Assembly (NCBI GenBank): GCA_000711775.1
Contig: ARYC01017444.1
Location: 18,655 to 82,654 of the forward strand
Origin: Oxytricha trifallax
Lineage: Eukaryota; Ciliophora; Spirotrichea; Sporadotrichida; Oxytrichidae
DNA: 64,000 nt
Direction of reading: 5' to 3'
The notes beneath the pieces are model-generated. The model was given only the letters and a program-made list of their open reading frames with translations, had not been told where the DNA came from and did no database searches. The first letter of the stretch is position 1. Every line of letters starts with the position of its first letter. Position numbers and translations under genes: made by a program. Positions 36,592 through 49,441 of this stretch are shown in pieces.

Positions 36592-37678
36592 AAAATTAAA
36601 GTTATTATTCAAATAATCACGAATATATGGTAATAGAAAACCTTTATTTTCACGTGAATTATTGTTTTTCAATTTTTAATATTTTTTCTTATTTTGCAAA
36701 AGGCAATTCAAAGATTAGTTATACAAACAATTTATTATGTGAAAAGTTTCTAGATTTGTTATACTAGAAAACATTACTGAATCAATAAATAGACTGCAAT
36801 ATATTTTGAGCGATTTAATATTAGAATATGGTAATTAATTAATGCCCATCAGCTTACCGTTTTATCCCTATTCATTGTATTAGTAAGAATTTATAATTTC
36901 CTCCTTCAATTTACCACCAATTATAGAACTTCTCAAAGTTACTGAATTAAAATGTTTAAGAAAAGGATAAAGCCCAGTATCTGAAAAAGTGAATTCACAA
37001 TAAAATAAAGTTAACTTATGAAAGTGAATGTTTTTATATTTTATTTACTTGTGAATTTTCAATTCTTACAAATTGCAGAAATTAAATTGAATGCTAATTG
37101 TTACTTTGTTTTATGTAAGTATTTCATCTATTTTTTATAAGAATTCTAGAAATTATTAAATATAGGTATTATTGGCATCATCTTCGTAAAATATAAACTT
37201 AAATGCATCCGTAAACTCTAATATACTTATTAAATTAATTGATTTGTCTTTAATGTTTCTAAAATTTATTATGAGCTTTCTCTAATTTTAAGGCCTTTAG
37301 AATTTTGCGAAATTTTAAACTTTATCTTTCTTATTTATGTAGTCTAAGTAAAATAAGATATGTTTCGGTCATTTGTAAGTATGAGTAAATATTCGATCGA
37401 ATATTTTTAGTTAAAGTTTTGCTTGTTTTTGTTTGCATTTAATTTATAATACAAAAATTATCTTATATTTCTCCTTTATTGTGATGGTATTTTAAAATTT
37501 TATAATTTATCCTTAAATATATAAATTTAGCTCTTATTTAAAATATTCGATTAAATGGATAATGATTTTACATTATAATTATTTATTAAAATCTGCAAGT
37601 AATAATACTATATTAGACTTTATGATAAATTTTGACTTATTTTCTTTATTTATAGGAATTAAAATAATAGTAATTATG

Positions 37679-38565
37679 TATAAACATATCCTGACCGAGA
37701 CCCCCTTCCTACCCCTCAACCGAGACGCACTCCCCTTCAACCATTTAACTGAGACCTCCCCTCATCACCCTTTCTTTACATAAAATGTTTTCATGATTTT
37801 TTTTAGAATTTAAATTAATATCTTGCCCTGCAAGTCGCTTATACTTTTATAATAATTATTTTATCAGTTTCTCTACATCTTTCGACATTTTTAGACATGC
37901 TCCCATATCGGGAAATAGTTATAATATAATTTTTATTGATAAACATAAATAAAATTTATTTCATATGTTTTATGAATTAAATCACTTTCACTCGACTTAA
38001 TTTTAAGAATTAAATTAATAATTTTTACAAATATTTTTCCCTTTATTTCATTAAATTACTTGTCATATTTTTTTTACTATACAAAGTTAATTACATTTAA
38101 AATCTTATTTGATTGACTATGTTCTTGAGAAAGATAAAATTTTCTCTTATTTTTGGATTATAATTAAATTGTATTAATGAAAATAATAAGATTTTATTTG
38201 TAATTAACATTGTATAGTAAATTTATATGACAAGTAAGTTTAAAGAAATGTAGATAAAAATAATCGTAATAATTATGAATTTAATTTTTACATTTAGTTG
38301 AGTGAAAGTTTATTAAGTCAAAAACATATGAAATAAATTTATTTATGTTTATCAATAAAAATTATATCATATCTATTTACCGATATGGGAGCAAGTCTAA
38401 AAATGTCGAAAGATGTAGAGAAACTGATAAAATAATTATTTAAAAAGTAAAAGCGGCTTGCATGGCAAGATATTTATTTAAATTCTAAAAAAAATCATTA
38501 AAATAGTTCTGTATAAAGTGAGGGGGTCTCGGTCAAGGAGGGAGGGTCCTGGTTTTATACACAAA
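37679..38565. mobile_element. Foldback element with CCGAGACCCC ends (unit 2)
   Basis: A near-perfect long palindrome of about 880 bp. The left arm begins TATAAACATATCCTGACCGAG and the right arm ends GGTCTCGGTCAAGG...TTATAC, with the centre near 38125. Each arm of about 400 bp carries GAGACCCCC, CTTGCCCTGCAAGTCGC, TCTCTACATCTTTCGACA and TTTATTGATAAACATAAA. No coding capacity. Copies follow the type-g gene in all three units. Confidence 0.7.
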
Positions 38566-38689
38566 TTCAAAATAATAATATCCATTTATATAAGAATATG
38601 AAAATATGAGTAAAAAAGTTGAATCATATATTATTAATAATAAATCATTAGTAACAATAAAAATTACTTAAGTTTTTGAAACATAATCA

Positions 38690-39165
38690 TGGATCACACT
38701 GCAAATGGCTTCGTGACCTATAGTCAACAGATTCGAGCTTCAACCTCCAATTAAATTTAGAAAAGCCTCAATAAAAATGCAATTGCAACACTTGAACATC
38801 GCGAAGAATGCAGCTGAAATGATTTTACTATGTAGAAATATAGCCTCAAAACTTTAGCGAAACACCAGATCAATTACTAGAATTCTTCTGCTATCCTTGT
38901 GAATGCTAAATAGAAATACTACAGGAGTGAGAGTAATTTTTTCAAACATACTATCATATTTAAAGCAATTTTAAGAGAAATACCTTGATCATTGCCAAGC
39001 AGAAGGTATTCGATGACCTTAACATTTAGATATATTTTAGAATGAAACTCTTTACAGAATAGAAATTTGTGTAGGCATTGAAACTTGATTTACTACCTAG
39101 GAAACTAAAGATTCCAGGGCTCATATCATCACATGTTGGAGTTGTTCTTGAATGATAAAAAAGCA
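38690..39165 (+). pseudogene. Unrecognised coding-like island
   Basis: GC-richer than its surroundings and protein-like on the plus strand. One frame starts at the ATG near 38690 (MDHTANGFVTYSQQIRAS). From about 38765 the next frame reads well (KMQLQHLNIAKNAAEM, then NIASKLQRNTRSITRILL, then SNILSYLKQFQEKYLDHC), broken by TGA at several points. TAA/TAG are used as Gln. Possibly a decayed gene, or a macronuclear-destined segment broken up by eliminated DNA. Not recognised and not obviously related to the island at 15601. Confidence 0.35.
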
Positions 39166-39382
39166 AAATTTGCAAATTTGTTATAGAATTAATTTTTTCA
39201 ACACTTTTATTTTCATATACTTTAATTTTAACATTTATTTATATATAACTTGTTTCTACAAAACAAATTTTTTATTCTTTTAAATTTCCACAAGCTCATA
39301 GCATTCACAATATATGCATATTATTATTCTAATTTAATAAATTTGAATAAAGTGTTTAAATTATATAAAACCTAAACTAATA

Positions 39383-39796
39383 TTGTAAAAATACATTTGA
39401 ATTAGGAAAATTAAATTTAAATTAATTTATCATAAATCAAATTCGTTGCGGTTAAAGTTGTCCAATTTAAACGATCTTGAGCTCATTCGATAGAGAATTG
39501 AAAATTAGCTCGACTTTACTATTGGCGGTACTATTTTATCGCATCGAGTGAGCGAGATAACTTCACTTTAATTAAGCGGATCTTAATTCAATAAATTATA
39601 CCCTCACATTAAAGTGAAGTTATCTCGCTCCTGTGATGCGATAAAATAGTACCGCCAATAGTAAAGTCGAGCTAATTTGAATTCCCTATCGAATGAGCTC
39701 AAGATCGTTTAAATTAAACAACTTTAACTGCCACGAATTTGATTTATGATAAATTAATTTAAATTTAATTTTCCAAATTTAAATGTATTTCTACAA
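39383..39796. mobile_element. Foldback MITE with GTGGCAGTTA-type arms (1)
   Basis: A 414-bp near-palindrome starting TTGTAAAAATACATTTG and ending with its inverse, flanked by TAATA. The arms are about 180 bp and contain TTGGCGGTACTATTTTATCGC and GAGCGAGATAAC; the centre is near 39590. No coding capacity. Confidence 0.75.
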
Positions 39797-39801
39797 TAAT
39801 A

Positions 39802-41110
39802 ATTTTTTTAAATGATTTCTAAAATTTAAATCTATTTAATTGATATAAAATGCAGTATATTCTTTATTTATATCAATATTTTAATAAGGGTTTTTCATTT
39901 TACCTTTTGTTATTCAAATTTGTTATGAAATTATATTTTATAAAATATGATTTATAATTAACATTAATAAAGCAGATATTAAAAAATAATAGATAAAATT
40001 TAGAATAAAAATATATTTTAATAAAATTCATTTTGCCAAACAAAATAAAGCTTGTGGTAAATCTTATTTTAATTATATTTTTATTAAAAAAATTCTAGTA
40101 TTTTACTTTTTCATTTCAAATCGATGACAAATAAAAACCTAAAACAATTTCAATTAATTTTTTACTTTTATTTTAGACAATTATATTATATTTTTACAGA
40201 GTTTAAAAGGGCTTGAATGAAGTGGAAAATGTTTAAATGTAAGGAATTAATCATTTATTTTACATGAATAAAGTCAGTTTATAATCGAAACTTTAGAATA
40301 TAATTAATGGTTATCCTTATCTCAAATTGATTGTAGTACATTTAAATGTATCATTCAGAAGAAGAGCTTTTAATTTAGAGTATTTTTTAATTACTATTGA
40401 TAATTATTCTAAAGAAAATCGTAGAAGTTGGTATGTAAAGAGTAATGTCTAAACAAATTCAGATTATATTAATTAAAAATTTGTATATCTAAAATTAATG
40501 CCTAAATAATAAAAGACTGAAAAAAAAATCTTTTCAACTATTTTTATAATTAGTTTTACAGCACGTTAAAGATTTTATTTCTTACAAAAAATGAAAAATA
40601 AAACCCTAAAATAAATTTAATGCAAAATACTAACAATTATTAAAACAAAAAACTAATAAGATATTTGGATTTTGAATACTAAATTTGTATTATTCTCTAA
40701 AATATGTTGGTAAATCCTTAATTGCTTTAAGAAATTTGAACAAATACAATTTCCATAGATATTCTTTTTATTTTGCTTTAAATGATTCATAATAGTTTCC
40801 TGTAGTTTAGCAATTTTAAACTCTAAATTAAAACTACAGCTTTATTTTAAAATTTTATACTCTTGGTCACAGAACAATCCAAATGTTATAAGCAAATAAT
40901 ATGCTTATAACTTGGTAGAGATGCAAAATTAGTTTAAAAATAATGCCTTTCATTAATCCTAAATTGCTTCTAGGACATCTTTGTTACAGAGGCAATTCTT
41001 TAATCTCAAATTCTTAAGATATTTGAAACTATCGAAAAGGAGTTGTATATCACTATTTAACAAACATTTTTCAAAATTAATATTTGCAACATTTAGCTGT
41101 CTCATTAAAT
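39802..41110. other. AT-rich region with a decayed leucine-rich remnant
   Basis: Mostly spacer. On the minus strand at about 40950-41090 a frame reads FDSFKYLKNLRLKNCL, which looks like the continuation of the diverged family gene at 41111-41770 in another frame. Nothing else supported. Confidence 0.4.
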
Positions 41111-41770
41111 TCAAAATTAAGATAAATCCTCATAAGTTAATTTTGAAAGAAGATTGAAAGACACGAACAATTAAATTAAAAATTATAAGTATTAGTGGCT
41201 GAAATTAATTTTAATTAATTAGGCTAAAGTCAAATTCACACCCTAATTTATTTTTAAAGAGTAATTTAATCCAGCCAATAGTTTTATAAGTAGCCCAGAA
41301 ATTATTAATTTACGCCAATAAGATTCAGTCTAAATTGATTAAAGGAGTTATATATTCTGAAATAGATTTTATTATTATATTAAATGCAATTTTACTTCTT
41401 TAATTAACTTGGTTTTAGGAATTTTAAACTTCTTAAGCATCATTAATATGCTTGTGTTTAAATGATCTTCAAATGTTAAAGTAATATTATTGTGAATTGA
41501 TAAAATTTTATTAAAATTTGTATTTTTAGGGAGATATTTTACTTTTACAACAAAGCTCGCGTTTAATACTTAACATTGCAATATATTCTTGAAATTTGTG
41601 TTTGTTTTTTCTTATTTTTATAAGTGCTGAAAAATTATATAGCATTGATTAGGGCTTAAGTAAGAATATATTATTAGCCTTAAATCTTTTATTAAGCTTT
41701 TCTTAATAATATGTTTAGGATTTATAAGATGTTTTTAATTTAATTTTACTTCAGTTAAACTAAATTACAT
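41111..41770 (-). pseudogene. Divergent array family gene, truncated
   Basis: ATG at 41768-41770 (MQFSLTEVKLNQ) to TGA at 41111-41113 gives 219 residues with no internal TGA. It has the F-box-like segment SLIKDLRLIIYSYLS near residue 25 and leucine/lysine-rich sequence, but stops at half the family length. Leucine-rich sequence continues downstream in another frame, so this is probably a frameshifted older member. There is no close counterpart elsewhere in the window. Confidence 0.45.
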
Positions 41771-42256
41771 TTACAATGTGTAATAAACACTTTCAATGTT
41801 TTATTTGAAGTTATAAATTTTTATTTGACAAATGTATTTAAGTTCTGCTAAAGTATAATTTAAATTTTGAAAAATAATCAATAAATAATTAATAGAATAT
41901 TAATTAACTTAATTTTATAAACTAAGAATTTTCATAACTTTAATTAATTGTTTATAACATTTATTTTGAAGAAATTTTTTAAAAAATTTTATTTATTGGA
42001 GGAATAAAAATTATATAATCTTAAACAATTTTTTAATTAAAGTGAAATAATTTCCTCTACCAATTTTATTATAAATATATACTTTAATTGATAATTAAAT
42101 TTTAAGATACTAAAGTGTGAAAAATTTAGAATTTTATTAAAATTTATTTTTTTAGATTAAATATTTTAAGTTAATAATTGAATTAATTGTTTGAAATTTA
42201 ATTAAAAGTGATGTATCATTAATCACTTTATTGTGATGTGTAATTGATTTATACTT
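41771..42256. other. AT-rich spacer
   Basis: A/T-rich sequence; no gene seen. Confidence 0.45.
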
Positions 42257-43700
42257 TCATTGCTCTGATTAAAGTAAGTTGATGTCAAATAGATTTGTAT
42301 GAAATTCTTACACTTAAACTGTAATAAGTTTATTAACTTATCCTACTTTTTTAGTTATTTTTAAGCATACAGTAGAATCCTTGTTAGATTCTTGTTCATC
42401 TATGGTTATTGAGATTTGTCTAATGTTGTAATATTAATTCATAATTTCAATTAGACTTTTGGTGAACAGTTTCAGGCATTTGTTTGTTTTTACAAAGTTT
42501 GAATCAAATAAAGTAATGTTAGGAGCAAATATTGTCAAAGATTTGAAGTTTAGCTTGAAAAGGGGTTCTAGATCAGAAGACAAATCAAATTTAAATTTCA
42601 GAAAAAATTTAAATTCAATCTAGTTGGGTTAAAAGGTATTTATTGTTTCAATTATATCTTCATATGCTTCTCTTGAAAGAGTAGTCTCTATTCTTTAATA
42701 CTTTTGATAAGTTTTACTTGAAGATTTTAGAATTTCAATTGGGTTATTATACTTTATGCATCTTTAATAATCTAAGTTGCCAATTAAAAATTTATTAAGA
42801 ATATGATAGTCACAATCCTCATCAAATTCAAAAGTCTAAATAATCTTCAAATTTTCGTATTTTGATTAATTATTCAATAGTTAATTTAAAGCTGAGCTAT
42901 AGAATGATTTTGATAGTTTAAATTCTTGAAGATTCACTAGACTAGAAAACATTACAGTGTCAATAAATACGCAATCTTTAATTTATAATGTTTTAATGTT
43001 AAAATATGGCAATTCATTAATCCTCATTAACTGCTCCATTGCATTTCTATTATTTGTGTAACACTCAGAGGTCTGCTTCATTAAATATTCACCGATGTAG
43101 CATTCTTTAAAAATTACTGTATTAAATTATTTAAAAAGTGGATAAAGACATGACTTTGAAAAGTTCAACTTTGAGTCTATTATAGTCAATTTGTGAAATT
43201 TAACATTTTTGAAATTTAATTTTTTGTTTAATTTTCAATTTGTCCAAGTTTTAACATGATTTAAACAATAAATTGACAGTTAGTTTCTTATCTGACGGCA
43301 TATTTTCCAATGAATTCAAAAATTAAATCAGCATATTTATTATATCCTAATTTAGAAGTGAGTTTAATTTAATGACAAATTAATCTGTGAAATCAATCAA
43401 GCTTGCTATATTTATGCATGCTAGTTTTGCTAGATCTATTGTTAATAATTGTTTATTTTAAAGCCTTAAAGAATTAGCATATTTCAAGCTCTCAGTTTCT
43501 GATTTCTGTAATAATAGCAAAATCACAAAATTCTGAGTTATTTCAAGAAATGAGAAAATAATTAGTCGGATATTTCTAGTTAAACTATTCTTTTGGTCAA
43601 ATTTTTATACTGGCTTAATTTCACACTCTAAGGGATTAAGTTGTTGCAAACATATATTTTACTTTTGAGCTTCGCTAAACTTAAATATAATATTTTTCAT
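42257..43700 (-). pseudogene. Array gene, type a, with one frameshift
   Basis: The only full-length type-a copy here. ATG at 43698-43700 and TGA at 42257-42259 are in different frames. Comparison with 1-790 shows one extra T in a T run at about 43221-43226, which accounts for the shift. The C-terminal part has PIEIMNQYYNIRQISI-like sequence and the tail QEFHTNLFDINLL. Sequence from 42911 on is nearly identical to 1-790. The extra T could also be a sequencing error. Confidence 0.55.
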
Positions 43701-44213
43701 TATATTAAAAAACAATTATTTAAGAATTACTGATCTTCATAGATGTATACTTGGATTATCATAAATCTGAATATTTATTTTTAATAGATTTAGTATTAAT
43801 ATTATCTATTTTTTTATGTTTATTTAAGTCACTTATGAGTAAATAAAATATTTTTTATTAAAAAATCATATCAATACTTTCAAGATCTATTGTATTAATA
43901 GTTATTTAGTTAAATAAAAATATTTTAATAATAATTTACTACCTTTATTTAACTAATACAAAAAACAAACAAAATTATTTCTCAGCTAAAAATAATAGTA
44001 GAACATTCAATTTTTTTTATATAATTTGAAAAATAGTAAAAATAAATTGAGAGTAATATTACATTAATTGGATAAGTAAATTATTAGTTGAATAATTGCA
44101 AATAATTTTAAACTTATTAGAATTATTTTTTATTGTAATTTCAATAAACTTTATTAAATTTATATCAAAAGAATTAAATTTTTTTTGAATTAATGTTAAA
44201 CAAATCAATTTAT
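43701..44213. other. AT-rich spacer between type a and type b genes (unit 3)
   Basis: Copy of 791-1314. No gene seen. Confidence 0.5.
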
Positions 44214-45662
44214 TCATGAATCTCTTTTCATCAATACTAAGTTAAATGAATTAGCATCAAACTCTCTCACATATATGGTTATATATTTGTAAACATCAAT
44301 TGATTTCTTAGTAAATTTCAAGCATATTGCTGAGTCTTTTTTAGATTTTTCTTCATCTATTGTCAATGAAATTTATTTCATGCTATAATACTCATTTATT
44401 TAATCCATTGGGCTTTTGGTCATTAATTTAAATAAGTGGTTTGATTCCAAATAATTTTAATCAAAAATTGTGATGCTTGGTGCACATAATGTCATAGATT
44501 TAAAATTTAATTGAAATAAGCGTTCCAATTATGAGTATGTGTCAAAGTGAAAATTTAGATAAAAATAAAAATCAATCTTGTTTTACTTCTAGCAATTAAT
44601 TGTTGAAATCATTTGCTTATAATATTTTTTGTTCAAAGACGTTGTAATTAAATCATAACTTTGATTAGTGTTATTTGCATTCCTAAGAATATTAATGAAT
44701 TCTTTATGTTTTAAGCTTTTTAAAAAATCCCTATTCTTTTCCAAATAAGTAACACAAAGTTTATTCTCATAATACTATTTAATCTCGTGTAAAATTATCT
44801 TTTTAAGATTTTAATACTTAGTTTTGTTATCCAACAATCTATTTATCGATTAATTACAGAATGAATCTTCTATCGTAAGGGTTTTTAGATTAAGTAAACT
44901 AGAAAACATTATTGAGTCAATAAAAACGCAGTTGGAAATCTTCAATGATTGTAAATTGGAATAAGGATATTAATTTATCTTCATTAATTTTTAATTTTAT
45001 CCACAATCATTATTTTCATGGGATTCAATAACATCCTCCATTAATGCCTCACCGATGTATGATTTCTTTAAAGTTATTGCTTTGAAGTATTTAAATAGTG
45101 AGTAAAGCCCTGAGTCTGAAAATGTAAGTTTTGAATCTTTCAGGGTTAACTTGTAAAACTTAATATTTATAAATTTTAATTCTTACACATATATAAATTT
45201 GTCTAAGTTTTAGCATGAATCGAATTAAATGCTTACTGATAAATAATTATTTTCTACAATTTTATCTAAGTATTGTAGAAATGTCACAAATTTAAAAATT
45301 TGATCTTGATTAATAAGTGCATCAAATCTAAACTTTATTTTGTCAGTGAAACTAGTTAAGTTTTCTATGTAAAATTTGATATTATTCAGCTTTGAAAAGT
45401 CTATTTTCATAAATTTTCCATTTTCTGATTAGTAATTCTTCGCATGTTTTAAGCTCTTACTTTCTGATTTTTGAAGTTGAAGTAGAATGAGAAAACTTTA
45501 AGACATTTCAAGATATGAGTATATTATTAATCTGAGATTTTAAGTCAAGCATTTAATTTGAGAGTTTAGAACATTTCTTTAAATTTCGATTTAATTATTA
45601 ATTGACTTTAATTTAATTAATTTTAAATTAAATTGTTTATTAGTTTAAATAATCTTTTTCAT
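44214..45662 (-). CDS. Array family protein, type b
   Basis: ATG at 45660-45662 to TGA at 44214-44216, in frame, 482 residues. The stretches translated are open, including the position where the unit 2 copy has TGA. Motifs: NLRLIIYSYLEM, SDSGLYSLFKYFKAITL, ISNCVFIDSIMFSSL, the tail KCINIYVREFDANSFNL-like. The best candidate functional type-b copy. Confidence 0.6.
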
Positions 45663-47028
45663 TTTAAATACTTTATTTTAATTTATAATAATTTTTCCTT
45701 CAATAATTTTGTTCTACAATCGCAAATTTAAATATTTAAATTAATGTACCAATGTAGTTTAATTTTTGTTTTACTTAAAAATTTGTCAGTTATTTTCAAA
45801 TTAAAAATTTTTATTGTTTTTGGAAATAATTTAATCAAAAAAAGAATTACTATCAAGTCTATATATAATAGTTTTACGAATGTAACTTTTCATTTAAGTT
45901 TTAGATTTTCTTTTTTATTTGCAAAAGATATTAATCTAGTTACTCATTTAATATTAAGACAATATATTTGAATTAAAATAAATAAATATCTGAATTTTTA
46001 TCATAATACAACATGAAATAATATAAGTAGACTTTAATATTTAATATCGTTGAAATTATATTAGGCATACTTAATAAAAAATATTTAATTTTAAACATGA
46101 ATTGAAAAAGTTTGTAATAAATCAAATTTGTCAATTCTTAAGTTAAGTTGTCTTTTTTAATAGAAATGAGTAAAGCAAGTAACTTTTGTGAAATTTAGAT
46201 TATTTTTATAGATAAAATTTAATTTAATTTTTTTTAATTAACTAAATAGGCATTTTTTTAATATTTGTGTCAATTTTCGCAATTTCTTTATTAACAAATG
46301 TTAACTTTAATTTGTATGCTAAATAATTAGTTGTGTATAATTACATCAAAAATTTAAACTAAAAAATTTTGATTCATTAACAAAAATTGGCTTTAAGCAT
46401 TTAGTATGACTAGTTATTTCCTTAATAATCAGATAATAACATCATAATTAAATATTATATTAAAAAATAAATTATAATATTGAAATTTTTTAAAAATTGA
46501 TTCATTAAAGTTAAATAATAAAAAGTTTTATTGATAAATTTATTCAATTTTTAAATTTAAATAGTTTTTTTTTAATTAAAAATTGTATTTTTATAAATAA
46601 ATAAAGATTAATTCTCTTAAAATTCTATAAATATATATAAAAATACCATCAAAAAATTATAAACTTTTAATTTTGAATATTTATAAATGGTTAAATGGGG
46701 AAAGTATTATGATAATTCGGACAAAATATATTAAATTAAATCAAATAATATTTTAATAGAATTTATGGATAAAATGGTATTTTAAATTAAAAATATAATT
46801 AAAATTTATTATATAATTATATAAAAGTTATCATGAAATTTTTTAAGTTATTATCAGAAAATTATTTATTAAATCTATATATAAAATAAATAAAAATTGA
46901 TATTGAATTTAATAGAAGTAAGAATATTAGTAAATAATTTAGTTATTTAAAAATTAAGAAATCATTATATTAATGAATAATTAAAGATTTAAGTAAATAA
47001 TTTTGGAATTTCCCATAATATATTTTAT
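45663..47028. other. AT-rich spacer between type b and type c genes (unit 3)
   Basis: Copy of 22729-24202. A 75-codon plus-strand frame near 45744 is not conserved and is not taken as a gene. Confidence 0.5.
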
Positions 47029-47045
47029 TCATGACCTTCTTTTCA

Positions 47046-48392
47046 TCAAGATGACCTTATATGAATTTGAATCGAATTCGTATATATTTACTTTAATTAT
47101 CTTTCACCAAATATTGACCTTTTAGTGAAAATCAGAGTAATTTCAGGGTCTTCAATACAATCTTCTTCCTCGACAGCCATTGAGATTTTTTACTGGCTGT
47201 AATATTCATTAATAAGTTCATATGGGCTTTTAGTTATTAACTTGAAAAATTGGCTTTATTATAAATAATCTTCATCTAAAAAGGCAATTTCTGATGCAAC
47301 TATTGTCATAGATTTGAAATTTAATTTAAAAATTGGCTCTAATTCTGAAAATAAATCGAAACGAAAATCTAAGTAAAAGCAAAAGTCAATAGTATTTTGC
47401 CCAAAGCAACTTAAAGTTGAAATCATGTTTTAATAATCAGTTTTGTTTAAAGTAGTCTCTATTTTTTCATAGTATTGATATGTCTTATAAGCATAGCTTA
47501 GTATATCAATTGAATCATCATCATCATGATTCAGGCATTCTTAAAATTCTTCGTTATTGTTTAAATATTTATTTTTGAGATATTCTTCATTGCAACTATC
47601 AATTTAATGCAATCTTATACTTTTTAACTTTTTATACTTAATTTTATTATCGTACAGATCACTAATAGCATAACTATAATATGAACTATCTAGTTTAAAT
47701 TTTTGGAGATTTATGAGACTTGAAAACATTATAGAGTCAACGAAAATGCAGTCTGTAATTTTTAATGACAATACATTAGAATATGGGAATTCATTTATGG
47801 CCATTAATTCTTAGAGAGTTGTATCATCAAGATTTTTATGATAGTCAATAATATCTTCCATTAATTTTCCACCTATAAATGATTCTTTCAAAGTGATAGC
47901 TTTGAAATGCTTTAAAATTGGATATAGACCTGAATCAGAAAATGTAAGTTTAGAGTCGATTATTTTTAATTTTATAAACTGAATATTTTTAAATTTCAAT
48001 TCTTGATCAATTTTTAAATCGTCCAAGTTCTCACATGATTTAAATTGAATTATTACATTCAATTTATTATTACCTAGCTTCTTTTCTATTTACTGTAAAA
48101 ATGGTAGAAAATGATCAATTTGACTTTAATTAGTAAAAGCATCAAATCTAAATTTAATATTTTGTGTAAAATTTAGCAAATTTTCTAAATTTATTTTGGC
48201 TTCAAAAAGTCTTGAATAATCAAATTTAAGGAATTGACAATTTTCAGTCCAATAAGTCTGAGCGAGTCTTAAACTTTTAATTTCTGATTTTTATAGAGCA
48301 ATAAAAATTAGAAAACTTTTATTCATTTCAAGATATGAGTAAATTAACAACCGGATGTTTATTGTTAGGCTTTTTTACTAAGAAATTTTCAT
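47046..48392 (-). CDS. Array family protein, type c (second copy, altered ends)
   Basis: Nearly identical to 24203-25666, but with a TGA in the first 35 codons (from CAA) and one T missing in a run at about 47102-47105. The frame is open from the ATG at 48390-48392 to TGA at 47046-47048 (448 residues); the last 15 or so residues are replaced. Either a slightly shortened protein or an early pseudogene. Core motifs (F-box-like, DSGLYPILKHF, FVDSIMFSSL, KSPYELINEYYS) are kept. Confidence 0.55.
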
Positions 48393-48497
48393 GACTCTTT
48401 GAATTTTATTTTTATTTCAAGCAGTCTGCTACTTCAATTAAGTTTTTTTTTAATTGACACATTAATTTGATATTATATTTTTAATATTTTTTTTCAT

Positions 48498-49441
48498 TTT
48501 AAAAGTAAGTTTAATATGAATATAATTCAAAAATATATGCGCTTTTAATAATCATTAATTTAAATATTCAATAAAATATATTGGTTATAAATTTACCATT
48601 TTACCCCCCTCAATATTAAATTAAGCAATTTAATATTAAATATCATTGATCCTTCTGAAAATTTAATTAAAAAGTCATTAAATGGAAATCTTAAGTCTAA
48701 ATTAATAATATTATCAATAAGCGAAATATCATTTTGTATTATATAAAGAAGTACAAAAAATTTAAGTTTTATCTTCTCCCTTGAATAATATTGAAATTAA
48801 AATATATTTCGTTAAATAGTTATTGTCAATATTTTCTAAATATCTTTTTTTACAAAATCTAAATGAGAAGATTCCCAAAATTAAAATTAATTTTGAAAAT
48901 ATCTATTCAAAATATTTGACTTGAGATGAGGTTAAAAAACAATAGAAATAATATTATATATGCGTTCTATTTACATCAATTTTGCTATGGTGAGGGAAAT
49001 TTCAAAAATAATATTCTTGTATAATTATCTTAAATTTATTTTAAATGAATTCTCAATAAATTTCTTAGTCAATATTGAGTAATAAATTATTATTTAAAAA
49101 ATTAGATTATAACTAAAGGCATGACCTTTTTAATGAATATAAAACTTTGAGATTATGAATTATTTTTGATTTTTTAAATAATTTAAGCAATTTTCATTAT
49201 CGGCGCATTTTTCCATTTAAATAAACAGAAAATTACAAATTTTTTAATAGTTATTATTTTTTTAATTTAAAAAGTAATTAATTTTATTGAATAATTATTA
49301 TTGATATTTAATTAATAATAACATTTTTCATAATTACATATGATTAAAATGAAAATCAAAAATTCTTATTAAGAAAGTGAAAGATAATTAAATTTTTTGC
49401 AGTGAGTGAAAATGTCTGAATCCCCTATTTAATGTAGAATT
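48498..49441. other. AT-rich spacer between type c and type d genes (unit 3)
   Basis: Diverged copy of 2031-3035; no gene seen. Confidence 0.5.

Larger units (their letters stand above)
33878..37438 (-). pseudogene. Array gene, type g, split by the 2.2 kb GGATGCCCC element
   Basis: The C-terminal part is 33878-34379 and the N-terminal part 36592-37438 (ATG 37436-37438, MQTKTSKTLTKNIR). Between them lies the element at 34380-36591 with an 8-bp flank duplication AAAATTAA. Removing the element and one duplication leaves 447 codons with start and stop in the same frame, close to the 445 of the unit 1 paralogue, which is uninterrupted at this point. Not every codon was read. Confidence 0.55.

Noticed and set aside
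36258..36593. 111-codon minus-strand frame
   Set aside because: Produced by TTCCAG repeats and homopolymers at the end of the 2.2 kb element.
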